Source of the DNA: RPQJ01 sp963748985
Lineage (GTDB): Bacteria > Pseudomonadota > Gammaproteobacteria > Steroidobacterales > Steroidobacteraceae
Assembly: GCA_963748985.1 (NCBI GenBank)
Contig: CAVVKQ010000005.1
Coordinates: 179,288 to 243,287 of the forward strand
Direction of reading: 5' to 3'
Length of the DNA stretch: 64,000 nucleotides
The notes under the pieces were generated by a model. That model saw only the letters and a program-made list of their open reading frames with translations. It did no database searches and had not been told where the DNA came from. Within the stretch, counting starts at the first letter, position 1, and every line of letters begins with the position of its first letter. The translations under genes and the position numbers were made by a program. Shown piece after piece: positions 33,832-44,007 of the stretch.

Positions 33832-35092
33832 AAGCGATTTGCCGCAACGTCGGGACGCATAACCGAACCAAGAGTACGAGCACGGGCAGCAAAAGGAGCC
33901 CTCCGGTCAGCAGTGCAGTAAATGCCGACGTGGAAAGAAGCGTGATCACGCCGAAGAACGCACTGGCAACCAACGCTATTGCGACTGGCGATCGGCCAAG
34001 AGTGCCCGCGTAAAGATCCAGACCCTTTACCGCCGATCCCACGATGCACGACGCGACAAATACGCCCGGGTAAGCGAATTCCACCCATGCATCCCCAATA
34101 AACATGGCGTTAAAGGTCGCACCGAACGAGCCAAAGAAATTCGCAACTCGTGTGTGCGCGGCCAGTAATTCGCCCTCGCCAAAGAGGCTATGCAGTATCC
34201 CCACATTCATTCCGTGCGCGTGAGGGATGTACTCTGGGTACAAGTAGAAAAACTGGTACAGGCCCTTATTCGGGATTTCCAGAATGCGATAAAGCAGGTA
34301 CCCCGAAAGTTCGAATACATCCAGATCCGGATATGCGAGCTGGGCCCCGACGAGCAACGCAGCGATCAGCGCTGCGGCACCCGTCAGTGCCAATGCAAAG
34401 TTGGCACGCGGCGAGTGCAGCAGGCGAATGGCCAACAACAACTGCATGACGAACCACACCCATTGCGACTTGTGGAAAGTAGCAAACTTGAACAGCAGGA
34501 CGAGCATAGCCAGAGCTACCGCTATCGCGAGATCATCAATGCGGCGAGTGATCGCCGCACGAACTGCGGCTAGGACGGCCACAAATGGGGCGATGGCGGC
34601 AACCGTGAGTAGAAAAAAGTAGTTGCCCTGAGCTCCTGCCGTTTGCCGCAACTCCCGCTTCGCAAGCTCCGAATCCATGGCCAGGAAACTCGCGATCTGG
34701 CTCGGCTTACCGAGAAGGAAGAACATCAGACCAAGGTAGAGGACGATTCCTATGGCAATGAGCTTCCAGATGGCCTCATCGCCTTCGCGGAATCGAATCG
34801 GGAGTTCCGCCCAGTTTTTCAATGTCACAGATCGGGCGGAACTCGCTGGTTGCCAGGCCAATCGAACCGCTTCGATGCCCAGCAGAATCCCTACCCACAT
34901 CAAAATAAGGCCATCAGTGACCCGCGCCGCAACCCGGTCGTCTATTCCGGCTATTGAATAATAGTAGAAGTGTCCGCCGCCGTAGAGAATCAGCAGCGCT
35001 ACCAATAGCATTGTTGTCACCGACACCCATGACCCTTCGCGAAGCCAAACGTACGCGGCTACAAAAAAAAGCACCAACGCATAGGTGTCCAT
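33782..35092 (-). CDS. wzy: O-antigen/polysaccharide polymerase (Wzy-like)
   Basis: 436 residues, strongly hydrophobic with ~11-12 segments and a larger periplasmic loop around DVFELSGYLLYRILEIPNKGLYQFFYLYPEYIPHAHGMN. Wzy proteins are poorly conserved; the call rests on topology, size and position between wzx and wzz. Codon use is more AT-rich than the surrounding housekeeping genes, fitting transfer of serotype-specific genes. Confidence 0.7.
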   Translation of the reverse strand: MDTYALVLFFVAAYVWLREGSWVSVTTMLLVALLILYGGGHFYYYSIAGIDDRVAARVTDGLILMWVGILLGIEAVRLAWQPASSARSVTLKNWAELPIRFREGDEAIWKLIAIGIVLYLGLMFFLLGKPSQIASFLAMDSELAKRELRQTAGAQGNYFFLLTVAAIAPFVAVLAAVRAAITRRIDDLAIAVALAMLVLLFKFATFHKSQWVWFVMQLLLAIRLLHSPRANFALALTGAAALIAALLVGAQLAYPDLDVFELSGYLLYRILEIPNKGLYQFFYLYPEYIPHAHGMNVGILHSLFGEGELLAAHTRVANFFGSFGATFNAMFIGDAWVEFAYPGVFVASCIVGSAVKGLDLYAGTLGRSPVAIALVASAFFGVITLLSTSAFTALLTGGLLLLPVLVLLVRLCVPTLRQIAFIGRDHSRLTLRGSDF

Positions 35093-35101
35093 TTTCGCGC
35101 G

Positions 35102-35998
35102 TCAAACGTCGCTGGCGGCAGGCCTTCTCGCGTCTTTGATGAGCGCGAGCAAGAAACCACCAATCATCCCTGTCATGAGCCCAAGAACAATTCCGGAAGC
35201 GAGGACCCGGCCGGCACGCGGTGAAACATAGTTTCTAGGCGAAGGTTCAGTCGCCGGATCAACCACGCGAAACGCATAGTCGGCACGCGTGCGGGCTAGT
35301 GCAGCCACTTTCAGCTGCGACTCCATAACCCTATAGATCGCTTGTTGTACTTCGATCTCCGCCGTCTCCCCCGCTTGCTTGCGCAAATACTTCAGTGCCG
35401 ACTCGGCATCCTTGATCGCCCGTTGACGAATAACCTCGTTCGCTTCGGCGACAAACTCGCTCGTGAGTTGCGCGACTCGTAATCTATTCGACAGCTGAAG
35501 TCGCACGCTTACCAAACCCGTCCTGCGATCCTCTTCAATAAATCGGATCTTCTCCTCAAACCTGCGAATGACCTCGTCCGGCATCGGTGCGATTCTCAGG
35601 TCGCTGCGCCATGCATTGCGAGCGCTGTCCCACTTATCGGGATACATCTCTGGCAATAGGCTTTGCTTGTCGATGAACGTTGCCGCAAATGCCCGCGAGC
35701 GCAATACAGCCAACGAAACCTGGGACGAACCACCACCCGGCAGGTTGACGCCAAGGAGCGAGCCGACACCACCAAGTTGTCCCAGCAACCCGGCCACGTC
35801 GCCCCCCATTTCGCTGTCCGACGCCGGGGCAATTATAATTTCGGCCTCATAGACACGTGACGTCCAGGCGAGGTAACCAATGGCGAGAATCACGCCGCAT
35901 ATCAAGCCCACTAGCATCGAAATCCGCAGCCGCCAAACCACTTTCAACAAGTCCGCAAGACTCAGTTCGCGCGGCTGCTCTATTGTTGTGTCGTTCAT
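35102..35998 (-). CDS. wzz: Chain-length determinant (Wzz-type co-polymerase)
   Basis: 298 residues with two membrane helices (about residues 28-50 and 267-288) around a periplasmic helical domain, the PCP architecture. The Wzz N-terminal signature LSLADLLKVVWRLR and the proline-rich segment before the second helix (VVDPATEPSPRNYVSPRA) are present. There is no cytoplasmic tyrosine-kinase domain, so this is a PCP-1/PCP-2b type. It sets chain length together with Wzy. Confidence 0.88.
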   Translation of the reverse strand: MNDTTIEQPRELSLADLLKVVWRLRISMLVGLICGVILAIGYLAWTSRVYEAEIIIAPASDSEMGGDVAGLLGQLGGVGSLLGVNLPGGGSSQVSLAVLRSRAFAATFIDKQSLLPEMYPDKWDSARNAWRSDLRIAPMPDEVIRRFEEKIRFIEEDRRTGLVSVRLQLSNRLRVAQLTSEFVAEANEVIRQRAIKDAESALKYLRKQAGETAEIEVQQAIYRVMESQLKVAALARTRADYAFRVVDPATEPSPRNYVSPRAGRVLASGIVLGLMTGMIGGFLLALIKDARRPAASDV

Positions 35999-36003
35999 TG
36001 GGA

Positions 36004-38961
36004 TCAGAACGAAGCCACAGCCGCGACCGCCACGGCGAGGTTAAAGATGATCGTCGAAACCGCCGTCCACAGCGGCAACGGCCGCATGCGTTCGGCATCG
36101 AGTGGCACCACGATCGTATCGCCCGGCTGGATCGAGCTGGTCGACTGGCCGAACCAGCGGCTGCCGCCACCCGACTCGACACTGCCATTGGCTCGCACGA
36201 TGTAGATCCGCTTCTCGTCGGCCTTCTGCGTTGCACCGCCACTCATGCGCAGGTAGTCCTCGCGCGAGAGCGACGGGTCGAACAGATGCGAGGTCGAGAA
36301 CTGGACCTCGCCAATGACGGTCACCTCCTGGGCGAATCTCGGTACGCGCAACGTGTCGCCGTCCTTGAGCATGACGTCGCCCGCGGCACCCGGCTTGGAT
36401 GCGACTATCCTGTCCAGCTGGATGACGAGCCGCCCCACAGGCACGGTATCGAGCAGGTCCGCCAGCAGGCCCCGGCCGATCGTCAAGGTCTCGGTCGCCT
36501 GCTGCGCCCCGCTGCCCGGCGCCTGCGCGGCTTGCAAAGCGAGCGTTCCGAGATCCTGCCGCAGGCGGTCTGCCAGGAAACGGATCTGTTCTTTCTCGCG
36601 TTCCATCAGCGATTCACGCGTAAAAACGCTGCCCTGCGCGAAAGCGAACGGCGTTAGTCCGCCTGCGCGTTCGACCACCGACCGCAGCGTCTCGCCGCGC
36701 ACGATCGGATACTCGCCCGGGAAACGCACCTCGCCCTCGAGCCGTACCGTCTCCTGGGTGGTTTCCCACTCCGAGATGCCTTTCACGACGAGGAAATCGA
36801 ACGGCTCCAGCAAAACATCGGCAGCCGCGTCGTGCGCCAGCGCGCGACCGAGGTCCACTTTCACGACTTCAGCCTTGCGTGTCTGGCCGTCGCTCGCCTC
36901 GTAGCGCGCGAGGTCCGCCTCGCCGCCGTAGGCGTCCTCCGCGAGACCGCCGCCGGCGCGAATCAGGTCGCTCACCGTCATGCCCGCCTCGAGCGGATAG
37001 TCGCCCGGCACGCGGACGCGGCCCGATACGCGCACGACCTGTGACGGTGCCGCGGTCACCGCCTGCCGCTTCAGTTCCTCGAGGATCGGATCGAGGGTCG
37101 CATGACGGTCGGTCTCGAGATCGAATACGTAGACGCGATCGCGTGGCGCAAGCAGCGGATTCGCGTCCGAACGCGGCGAGCGCCAGGCGGCAGCAAGGTC
37201 GGCCGAGATCACCTGCACACGGCGCGTGTCCGGCTCCTCACGCCGGATCAGGACGTAGTGCTGGTCAGCGTTGGGCTTCAGCTCCTCGGCGGAAGCGATC
37301 ACGTCCGTGAGGCGCAGGCCGCTGCGGTACTGGAAGGCGGCGGGACGCAGGACGTGGCCCCGGATCTCCACTGAGTTCGCGTAGGTGGGCTTCACGCCCG
37401 GGATACGCAGCAGGTCTCCCGAGCGCAGGCTGGTGCCGCGGGCGGGCGGACTGGTGAGGTTCACGTCCACCACGACGCGCTCGCGACGCTCGTCGATGCG
37501 CTCGAGCTTGGCAAGTTCCGGGTCGGCCTCGGGCGTGAGGCCGCCGCCGAGGTAGAGCAGGTCCGCGACGCTGCTTTCGCCCTTGAGTTCGTAGATGGCC
37601 GGACGACGGATCTCGCCCGTGACACCGGCGGTGGCGCCGACCGAGGGAATGAATATGACATCGCCGGGCTGCAGCCGGGCGTCGGCCGAGGTGTCGCCTC
37701 GCAACAGCAGGTCATAGAGGTCGAGCGTCGAGACGATGCGGCCATTGCGCTTCAGCTGGATGTTGCGCAACGAGCCGATTGGCTTCACACCGCCGCTGAC
37801 GAACAGCGCATTGGTGACCGTTGCGAGTCCGCTCACCGTGTAGGAACCCGGCCTCTCCGCGTCTCCCAGCACGAACACGCGGATTGAGCGCAGATCGCCC
37901 ATGGTTACCGTTGCCTGCGTGCCGATCATCTGCTCCTGCACGCGGCTCGAGATGCGCGCCTTCGCCGCTTCAACGCGCAGCCCGCTCACCGCGATCGGGC
38001 CCAGCTCGGGGAACTGGATGTTGCCGTCGCGGTTCACGACCAGCGAGTACTTACCCCGGGTATTGCCGACGAGTTGCACATCGATGCGGTCACCTGGCCC
38101 GACCACGTATTCCGCCGGCACTGGAATGTCGGTTGCGGGGGCAAACGTGGTCGGCACGCCGGAAAACAGGTCGTAGCCGAAGGGCCTGAGTGCATCGGTG
38201 TCGGTGAGTTCGAGCGGCAGGAAGATGACCCGCACGCGGTATTCACGGAGGTAGGGCTCGATGGCGAGCCGCTGGGTGGCCTCCAGGGCGGTCAGGCCGG
38301 CGAGTTGCACGCGGCCAAGCCCCGGCAAATCGATTGCGCCGGTACGACTCAGGCGGTACGGATTGCCACGGCGTACCGTCTCGACCAGGCGCATGAGCAG
38401 CGCCTCCTCGTCCTCGGTGCGTTCGACTTTCTCCTGTTGCGGGCGCTCGGCCGGCGCGGCCTGCGGCGTGGACGTCGAGGGCGAACCACCCGAGGTCGAA
38501 GGCAGACCACTCGAGGTCGCGGGCAGACCACCTGAGGTCGCGGTCGCATCCAGTAAGCCCGGTACAGGCGGCCGCTCCGTCAGAATGCGCTCGTCCCCTT
38601 CGTTCTTTACGAGTTCGAGCTCGATGATCAGCGTGTCCCCGGCCGCGAGCCGTGGCTGACCGTCGGCCGCGAGCTCTCGCTCGGTGCCTCCATTCGCGAA
38701 CCTCGGGTTGACCGTCGAGGGTGAAACCAGTGACAGGTCTGTCTGCGTTACACCCGACCCCGCGTTTGCGCCGCCGCCTGCGCCCATGGCTTCGAGCACG
38801 GCCTGCTGCTGTTCAGGCGACATATTTTTGAAGGTATCGATCTGCCCGGCAGTCGGGCTGGGGGTCTGCGCCACCGCGCTGACAGCACCGAACAGCATCG
38901 CCGCCAGCACGAGCAATCGCCGGGCCGATTGCCCGAGTCCATGACCACAAAATCGGTGCAT
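36004..38961 (-). CDS. Wza-type polysaccharide export protein with six SLBB domains
   Basis: 985 residues, much longer than Wza (~380). Signal peptide (VLAAMLFGAVSAVAQ), then a Ser/Thr/Pro linker of 7-residue repeats, the poly-export domain (AEYVVGPGDRIDVQLVG) and about six SLBB units, recognised by FVLGDAERPGSY, GEIRRPAIYEL, GHVLRPAAF, GRVRVPGDYPL, GEVRFPGEYPI and GEVQFSTSHLF. The C-terminus has one hydrophobic helix (LWTAVSTIIFNLAVAVAAVA). Multi-SLBB exporters occur in group-4 capsule and Pseudomonas-type systems. It abuts wzz, its likely inner-membrane partner. No lipobox is seen. Confidence 0.88.
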   Translation of the reverse strand: MHRFCGHGLGQSARRLLVLAAMLFGAVSAVAQTPSPTAGQIDTFKNMSPEQQQAVLEAMGAGGGANAGSGVTQTDLSLVSPSTVNPRFANGGTERELAADGQPRLAAGDTLIIELELVKNEGDERILTERPPVPGLLDATATSGGLPATSSGLPSTSGGSPSTSTPQAAPAERPQQEKVERTEDEEALLMRLVETVRRGNPYRLSRTGAIDLPGLGRVQLAGLTALEATQRLAIEPYLREYRVRVIFLPLELTDTDALRPFGYDLFSGVPTTFAPATDIPVPAEYVVGPGDRIDVQLVGNTRGKYSLVVNRDGNIQFPELGPIAVSGLRVEAAKARISSRVQEQMIGTQATVTMGDLRSIRVFVLGDAERPGSYTVSGLATVTNALFVSGGVKPIGSLRNIQLKRNGRIVSTLDLYDLLLRGDTSADARLQPGDVIFIPSVGATAGVTGEIRRPAIYELKGESSVADLLYLGGGLTPEADPELAKLERIDERRERVVVDVNLTSPPARGTSLRSGDLLRIPGVKPTYANSVEIRGHVLRPAAFQYRSGLRLTDVIASAEELKPNADQHYVLIRREEPDTRRVQVISADLAAAWRSPRSDANPLLAPRDRVYVFDLETDRHATLDPILEELKRQAVTAAPSQVVRVSGRVRVPGDYPLEAGMTVSDLIRAGGGLAEDAYGGEADLARYEASDGQTRKAEVVKVDLGRALAHDAAADVLLEPFDFLVVKGISEWETTQETVRLEGEVRFPGEYPIVRGETLRSVVERAGGLTPFAFAQGSVFTRESLMEREKEQIRFLADRLRQDLGTLALQAAQAPGSGAQQATETLTIGRGLLADLLDTVPVGRLVIQLDRIVASKPGAAGDVMLKDGDTLRVPRFAQEVTVIGEVQFSTSHLFDPSLSREDYLRMSGGATQKADEKRIYIVRANGSVESGGGSRWFGQSTSSIQPGDTIVVPLDAERMRPLPLWTAVSTIIFNLAVAVAAVASF
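38463..38550 (-). repeat. 21-bp tandem repeats within the exporter gene
   Basis: About four degenerate 21-bp units encode TSGGLPA, TSSGLPS, TSGGSPS and a partial TST in the linker before the poly-export domain. Because 21 is a multiple of three, gain or loss of units would change linker length without breaking the frame. Confidence 0.75.
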
Positions 38962-39005
38962 TCCCTTCCCTTACTGTTCGCTACGTCGGCCAACCATCTG
39001 TTCGT

Positions 39006-40503
39006 TCAACGAATCGCTCGCCGCCAGCTCAGGCTGCCGCGAAAGCCATCCTGCAGGGCGTCGGCCGGTGTGCCGGAGGCCTCGGCATACCCGACCAGGG
39101 CGGTAATGTTACCCCACGGATACGCCCGGTCGTGCGTTGCAACAACATCCTGCACCTTCGCAGCCGCCGACGGACTGAGCGTATGTCCGGCCGATTGACC
39201 CGCCCGGTTCAGCTTGACGTCGCGAACGGTGAGCTGCCACCGGTGCCCGGTGGAGCCGAGCAGCAGCAGGCTCGAACTGATCATCTCGCCATCGCCGTCC
39301 ATCGCATGCCCGATCGCACGGCCCCGGAACCGGTAGCCCGTAGTGTAAATCGAGCTCTCGTAGGCGCAGCCGAAATCAGGCTGCGAATTGACGAAATCAC
39401 AGGCCGTGTCGGCATATTCGACAGTCCCCCGCCAGGAGTGGTCGCCCCACACTCCCCAGGTCTCGAGGCCGAACAACCCCAGGTATTTCGAGGGCAGAAA
39501 GCCCGCCTCGTCCTCGCCGATGCCCTGCGCATACAACGCCAGCGGCACTCGACCGCCAGGCCACGACCAGCGCAGGTCGAAACCCGCCAGCTGGTTGCCC
39601 GGCTGCTCGTCGAGCGGCTGATCGTTGTCGTTGCCCGCCAGCAGGTCGACGAAGGTATCCAGCCCACAGGGCCGGCCGTCGCCGCACCACTGCGCCGTGC
39701 GGCTGGCGGCAATCTGCAACGACGGGATCGGGCGGATTTCCGCCCGCATGCCGAACAGCAACGTCTGCGGATAGTCACGGTCGCCTTCGAGCTGACCCAT
39801 GAACGTACTGAACCGCCACGGGCCGAGCCAGCGCAACACCGGCACCGCGAACGGCGTGGATTCGTTGCGGTCGAGGGACACGCCAGGCACTGGACGCGCA
39901 CTGTTCGAGAGAATCAGGCTGCCCTGCCAGCCCGGCCCCCACCAGCGCTCAAGGTAGCCGGCGCTCAGCATCCAGTTACCCAGGCTGGCCGCGACATACG
40001 AGCCGTCGGGGCGAACTGGTCTGGCCGTCCTCAGCGTCGGCAACGACACGGGCCACCGCCTTCCAGGCAAAACGCTGGCCCGTCCGGCTCGCCACCAGGG
40101 CGGCCTCACCTTCCTCCCGCGGCGAGTCGCTGAAGGTCCGCAGGACCTCCGGCTCCGACGCGGCGGCCAGTTCGAAGCCCAGGGCCATTTCGTCGATGCG
40201 CATCTCGGCGAGCGCCCGCTCGTGGAGTCGCGCGGCCGACGACCGCGCCGCTGGACCGAGAGTCGCCACGTCCACGCGCTCGATGTCCCGCACGATGTTG
40301 CTCCACGGCAGCGGCCAGCTCAGGGTCGGCGTTTGCAGGACCCCCGTATCGGCCAGCAGTTGCACGTCGTGACGCAGTCCCGCATCCCCGGGCGCGATCC
40401 ACGGTTCTGCGTGCGTCGCTGCAGCGAACAGCAACACTACTGGCAGTGCCAGCAGCGCGGGAACTGCACGCAGGGCGTGGTTCAAATTCATCGTGAGACT
40501 CAA
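39006..40503 (-). CDS. Wzi-type capsule assembly protein, frameshifted
   Basis: Signal peptide (LLALPVVLLFAAATHA) then mature AEPWIAPGDAGLRHDVQLLADTGVL, the Wzi-family opening. The remaining domain (PDGSYVAASLGNWMLSAGYLERWWGPGWQGSLILSNSARP to the end) is in another frame; the switch lies at about 40015-40030 after AEDGQ and needs one base. Wzi proteins are outer-membrane beta-barrels that anchor capsule at the surface. It overlaps the paralogue upstream by 4 bp. If the frameshift is real, the second Wzi may compensate. Confidence 0.82.
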
Positions 40504-42095
40504 CGGAGCGCGTAATTCCAGGTGACGTAGGCGCGCGGCAAGAGGGCCTCGTCACCTTGCCATTTGCGGTCCTGGCTATCGATGCCAACCCCACCTTCCA
40601 ACCAGCCGGTGCGCAAGCGGCGACGATAACTCAGGTCGAGGCTGATCCAGTCTTCCGCACCCTGGGCGACCGAATGGACGGTGTCAGGTTCGACCTTGTT
40701 CTGATTGATTCTGGAGTAGCGCGCAACGACCGTGAGGGTATTGGCCTCGCTGTCGACCCTGATGTATCGCGCCGAATACATGTCGCCGTCGCCGTCCATG
40801 GAATGGCCGATCACACGGTCGTAATACCGATAGCCATCTGTGAAAATGTTGTTGTTGTACGCGCAGTCCCAGAGTTTCTGGCCGTTCTCGGTGCCACCAC
40901 AACGCGAGTTCGACCACTCGAAGCCGGCGCGCCAGGAGCTGCCGTTGCCAGAACCGTCGCCCCAGGTTTCGAGGCCTAATTGCTCCAGACTCCGATACGG
41001 CCGCGGAATCTGGTTGTCGATCGTCTCGCCCGTATGCTGGTTGTAGAGTGCGTAGTTCCAGTCGCCAATCGGCGACGCCCAGCGAATATCCCAGCTCGCG
41101 AGCTGGTTGCCAGGCTCGTCTTCCGGATCGACGTTCTCGCCAGCGTTGTCGTTGCCGGAGAACATGTTCCAGAAATCGTCCCAGGTGCAGGAGCGGCCTT
41201 CACCGCACAGCTGCGCCGTGCGCTCGAGACTGATCTCCAGCCCGTCGAGCGGTCGCGCCGAGACCCGCATGCCCCAGAACAAGGGGTGCGCGTAGTCGTC
41301 ACGCGAGCCCTCCATCTGGCCGACGAAAGTCGTGAGCCGCCACGGGCCGAGCCAGTGAAGCCACTTGGTTTCGAACGGTTCCGAAACTGCACGGTCGATT
41401 GCAAACGTCGGTACGGGCCGGGCGTTGTTCGACATGATGAGGCTGCCTTCCCAGCCTGAACCCCACCAGCGATCCTGCTGTCCCAGCGTGAAGATCCAGT
41501 TGCCGAACTTGCCGGCCACATACGACCCGTCCAGGCGTCCAGGGCGATCGTCATCCGGGTCGATTGCACCGGTCACCTGCAGCCGCCCGCCGAACCGTTG
41601 ACCAACGAAGCTGGCCGCGTAGACGCTGATCTCGCCCTCCTCTCGCGGCGTGTCGGCGAACGTGCGCAACTGAGTTGGCCGTGCAGCGGCGCCTACCTCG
41701 ATGCCGAGGGTGGCATTGCCCTCGCTGGCCAACGAACGCAGGCGTGCGATGGCGGCGAGTTGGGCTGTCGAGAGGGGCTTCGCGGAAGCCTTCCTGCCCG
41801 AATCCAGACCTCGGCCCTCGCCCGCTGCAGCGATGGCGGGAGCAGACGGTAACGGGGAAGTTTGAGGAATCGTGCCGAGTGCGTTAGCGAGGTCCGACGC
41901 GGCGATCGGCCACGCCGACATGGGCAGGTCGATCACCCCGGAGTCGACGAGCAGTTGGACATCGTGCCGCACCTGCGTATTGCCGGGCGCAATCCAGGGT
42001 TCGCCCGCCGATGCAGAGGACCCTCGGATAAGGAAGGTCAGGAAGGCCAGAAAGGGCAGGAAGGTCGGATCGATACAAGACGGGTTCAGGCGCAT
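40500..42095 (-). CDS. Wzi-type capsule assembly protein, intact paralogue
   Basis: 531 residues, signal peptide (LPFLAFLTFLIRGSSASA), then GEPWIAPGNTQVRHDVQLLVDSGVIDLP, closely matching the downstream paralogue; conserved GNWIFTLGQQDRWWGSGWEGSLIMSNNARPVPTFAIDR and the Asp-rich FSGNDNAGENVD region. Predicted outer-membrane beta-barrel, C-terminus ending in YVTWNYALR with aromatic residues as barrels often do. Tandem duplication with 39006-40503. Confidence 0.87.
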   Translation of the reverse strand: MRLNPSCIDPTFLPFLAFLTFLIRGSSASAGEPWIAPGNTQVRHDVQLLVDSGVIDLPMSAWPIAASDLANALGTIPQTSPLPSAPAIAAAGEGRGLDSGRKASAKPLSTAQLAAIARLRSLASEGNATLGIEVGAAARPTQLRTFADTPREEGEISVYAASFVGQRFGGRLQVTGAIDPDDDRPGRLDGSYVAGKFGNWIFTLGQQDRWWGSGWEGSLIMSNNARPVPTFAIDRAVSEPFETKWLHWLGPWRLTTFVGQMEGSRDDYAHPLFWGMRVSARPLDGLEISLERTAQLCGEGRSCTWDDFWNMFSGNDNAGENVDPEDEPGNQLASWDIRWASPIGDWNYALYNQHTGETIDNQIPRPYRSLEQLGLETWGDGSGNGSSWRAGFEWSNSRCGGTENGQKLWDCAYNNNIFTDGYRYYDRVIGHSMDGDGDMYSARYIRVDSEANTLTVVARYSRINQNKVEPDTVHSVAQGAEDWISLDLSYRRRLRTGWLEGGVGIDSQDRKWQGDEALLPRAYVTWNYALR

Positions 42096-42116
42096 CCCGC
42101 CATGTTACTGGGCCGC

Positions 42117-43763
42117 TCAGTCGCCGCGCCAGCGCTGTACCTGCGCGAGAAGCTTTTGCAGGTGCGCAGGGCTTTCAGTTGCGAGTCCGGTGCGCACTGG
42201 TTCAGTCATCGAAGTCGCGAGTTTCTTGCCGAGTTCGACGCCCCACTGGTCGAACGGATTGACGTTCCAGATCACCGACTGCACGAACACCTTGTGCTCG
42301 TACCAGGCGATCAGCTTGCCGACCGCGCGTGGGCCGAGCCGCGGCACCAGGATCAGGCTGCTGGGACGATTGCCGGCGTGCACCTTGTGCGGGACCAGGC
42401 GCTCGATCTCGGCAAGGGAGGCTCCCTTGGCCTGCAGATCATTGCTGACCTGCTCCGCCGTCTGGCCAAACGCAAAGGCCTCGGCCTGCGCGAAACAATT
42501 CGCCAGCGCCAGGTCCTGGTGCGCGAGGAACCGGCTCGAGCCGTTGACCGGCGCGATGAAATCCAGCGCGACCCGCGCCGTGCCCTGGTGCAGCAGCTGG
42601 AAGAACGAGTGCTGGGCGTTGTTGCCCGGTTCACCCCACACCACGTTGCCAGTCTTGTATTCGACCGGCTGGCCGTCACGGGTGACGCTCTTGCCGTTCG
42701 ACTCCATCTCGAGCTGCTGCAGGTAAGCGGGGAAGCGATGCAGGCGTCGGTCGTACGGGAGCACCGCAAGCGAATCGAGACCGAGGAAGTCCGTGTTCCA
42801 GACACCGAGCAGCCCCATCAGCACGGGAAGATTGCGGTCGAGCGGCGCCGTGCGGAAATGCTCGTCCATCTCGTGACCGCCGGCGAGCACCAGCTCGAAC
42901 TGGTCCATCCCCAGCGAGAGCGCGATCGAGAGACCGACCGTTGACCACAGCGAATAGCGTCCCCCGACCCAGTCCCACATCGTGAAGCGCGATTCGGGCG
43001 AAATGCCGAATGCGTCCATCGCCTGATGGTTGGTCGACACGGCGACGAAGTGATGCGCGATTCCCTTCTCACCCAGCTCACCAATCAGCCACTCGCGCGC
43101 CGCGTTGGCGTTGGCGAGCGTCTCCTGCGTCGTGAATGTCTTCGAGCAGATGACGAACAGGGTCGTCGCCGGATTGATCTTTTCCAGCGCATCGGCGAGT
43201 TCGACGCCATCGACATTCGACACGCAATGCAGGCGGATGGCCTTGTTGCGGAAGCGGGCCAGCGCTTCCGTCGCCATCACGATGCCGAGGTCCGAACCGC
43301 CGATGCCGATGTTGACGACGTCGGTGAAGCGCGCACCGGTGAAACCGAGGATGCGTCCCTGGTGCACTCCAGTGACGAAATCGCGCATTTTCGCGAGCTG
43401 CGCACGCACTTCCGGCATGACGTCCTGCCCGTCCGCAAACATCGGACGATCCGAACGGTTGCGCAGCGCCATGTGCATGGCAGCTCGCCCTTCGGTGTTA
43501 TTGACTGTGTCGCCAGCGAACAGCGCCGCGATCCGTGCCGGCAGGTCGCACGCCTGCGCCAGCGATTGCAGCAGACGCAACGTTTCGCGGGTGACGCGCT
43601 GGCGCGAAAAATCGTACAGCAGGTCGAGCGCCTGCACGCTGGTGGCGTCGAAGCGCGCGGCGCCATCGACAGCAAACAGGTCACGCAGGTGGCGGCTCGA
43701 GAGCTGGGCGGCGTGCGCTTCGAGCGCCTTCCAGGCCGGGAGATCGGTGCGGGATGTGCTCAT
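42117..43763 (-). CDS. pgi: Glucose-6-phosphate isomerase
   Basis: 548 residues, normal for bacterial Pgi. It interconverts glucose-6-P and fructose-6-P, linking glycolysis to mannose and UDP-glucose precursors. Motifs: VNIGIGGSDLG, SKTFTTQETLAN, WDWVGGRYSLWSTVGLS, and near the C-terminus VNPFDQWGVELGKKLA. Same strand as the polysaccharide genes and probably part of the precursor supply group. Confidence 0.97.
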   Translation of the reverse strand: MSTSRTDLPAWKALEAHAAQLSSRHLRDLFAVDGAARFDATSVQALDLLYDFSRQRVTRETLRLLQSLAQACDLPARIAALFAGDTVNNTEGRAAMHMALRNRSDRPMFADGQDVMPEVRAQLAKMRDFVTGVHQGRILGFTGARFTDVVNIGIGGSDLGIVMATEALARFRNKAIRLHCVSNVDGVELADALEKINPATTLFVICSKTFTTQETLANANAAREWLIGELGEKGIAHHFVAVSTNHQAMDAFGISPESRFTMWDWVGGRYSLWSTVGLSIALSLGMDQFELVLAGGHEMDEHFRTAPLDRNLPVLMGLLGVWNTDFLGLDSLAVLPYDRRLHRFPAYLQQLEMESNGKSVTRDGQPVEYKTGNVVWGEPGNNAQHSFFQLLHQGTARVALDFIAPVNGSSRFLAHQDLALANCFAQAEAFAFGQTAEQVSNDLQAKGASLAEIERLVPHKVHAGNRPSSLILVPRLGPRAVGKLIAWYEHKVFVQSVIWNVNPFDQWGVELGKKLATSMTEPVRTGLATESPAHLQKLLAQVQRWRGD

Positions 43764-43833
43764 CCGCGCAGCTTAGCGGTCGGCACCCTCTGCCGCAAAA
43801 GCTGGCGGCGCTTTCGGCGCGTCGCCCATGCTC

Positions 43834-43921
43834 ACTCCCAGCGGTCGCTCCGAGACCTTTCCCCGAGCTTGGAAAGGCAGACACGCGCTCGGGGAAAGGT
43901 CTCGGAGCGACCGCTGGGAGT
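43834..43921. repeat. Perfect 35-bp inverted repeat (hairpin 1)
   Basis: Arms 43834-43868 and 43887-43921 are exact reverse complements around an 18-bp loop. It lies in the 386-bp gap between pgi and the epimerase gene. The flanking T-runs are too short for a factor-independent terminator. Confidence 0.95.
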
Positions 43922-43958
43922 TGGCTTGATTGGCGCACGGTGACGCTGTGTGCGTCGT

Positions 43959-43989
43959 GTGACCTTTTCCGCCTTCGCGGAAAAGTCAC
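43959..43989. repeat. Bulged 13-bp hairpin between the two large palindromes
   Basis: GTGACCTTTTCCGC and GCGGAAAAGTCAC pair with one bulged C around a CTTC loop. It could act as a terminator-like or processing element; no gene is seen in the gap. Confidence 0.7.
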
Positions 43990-44007
43990 TCAGGCGCCGC
44001 GTAACAA

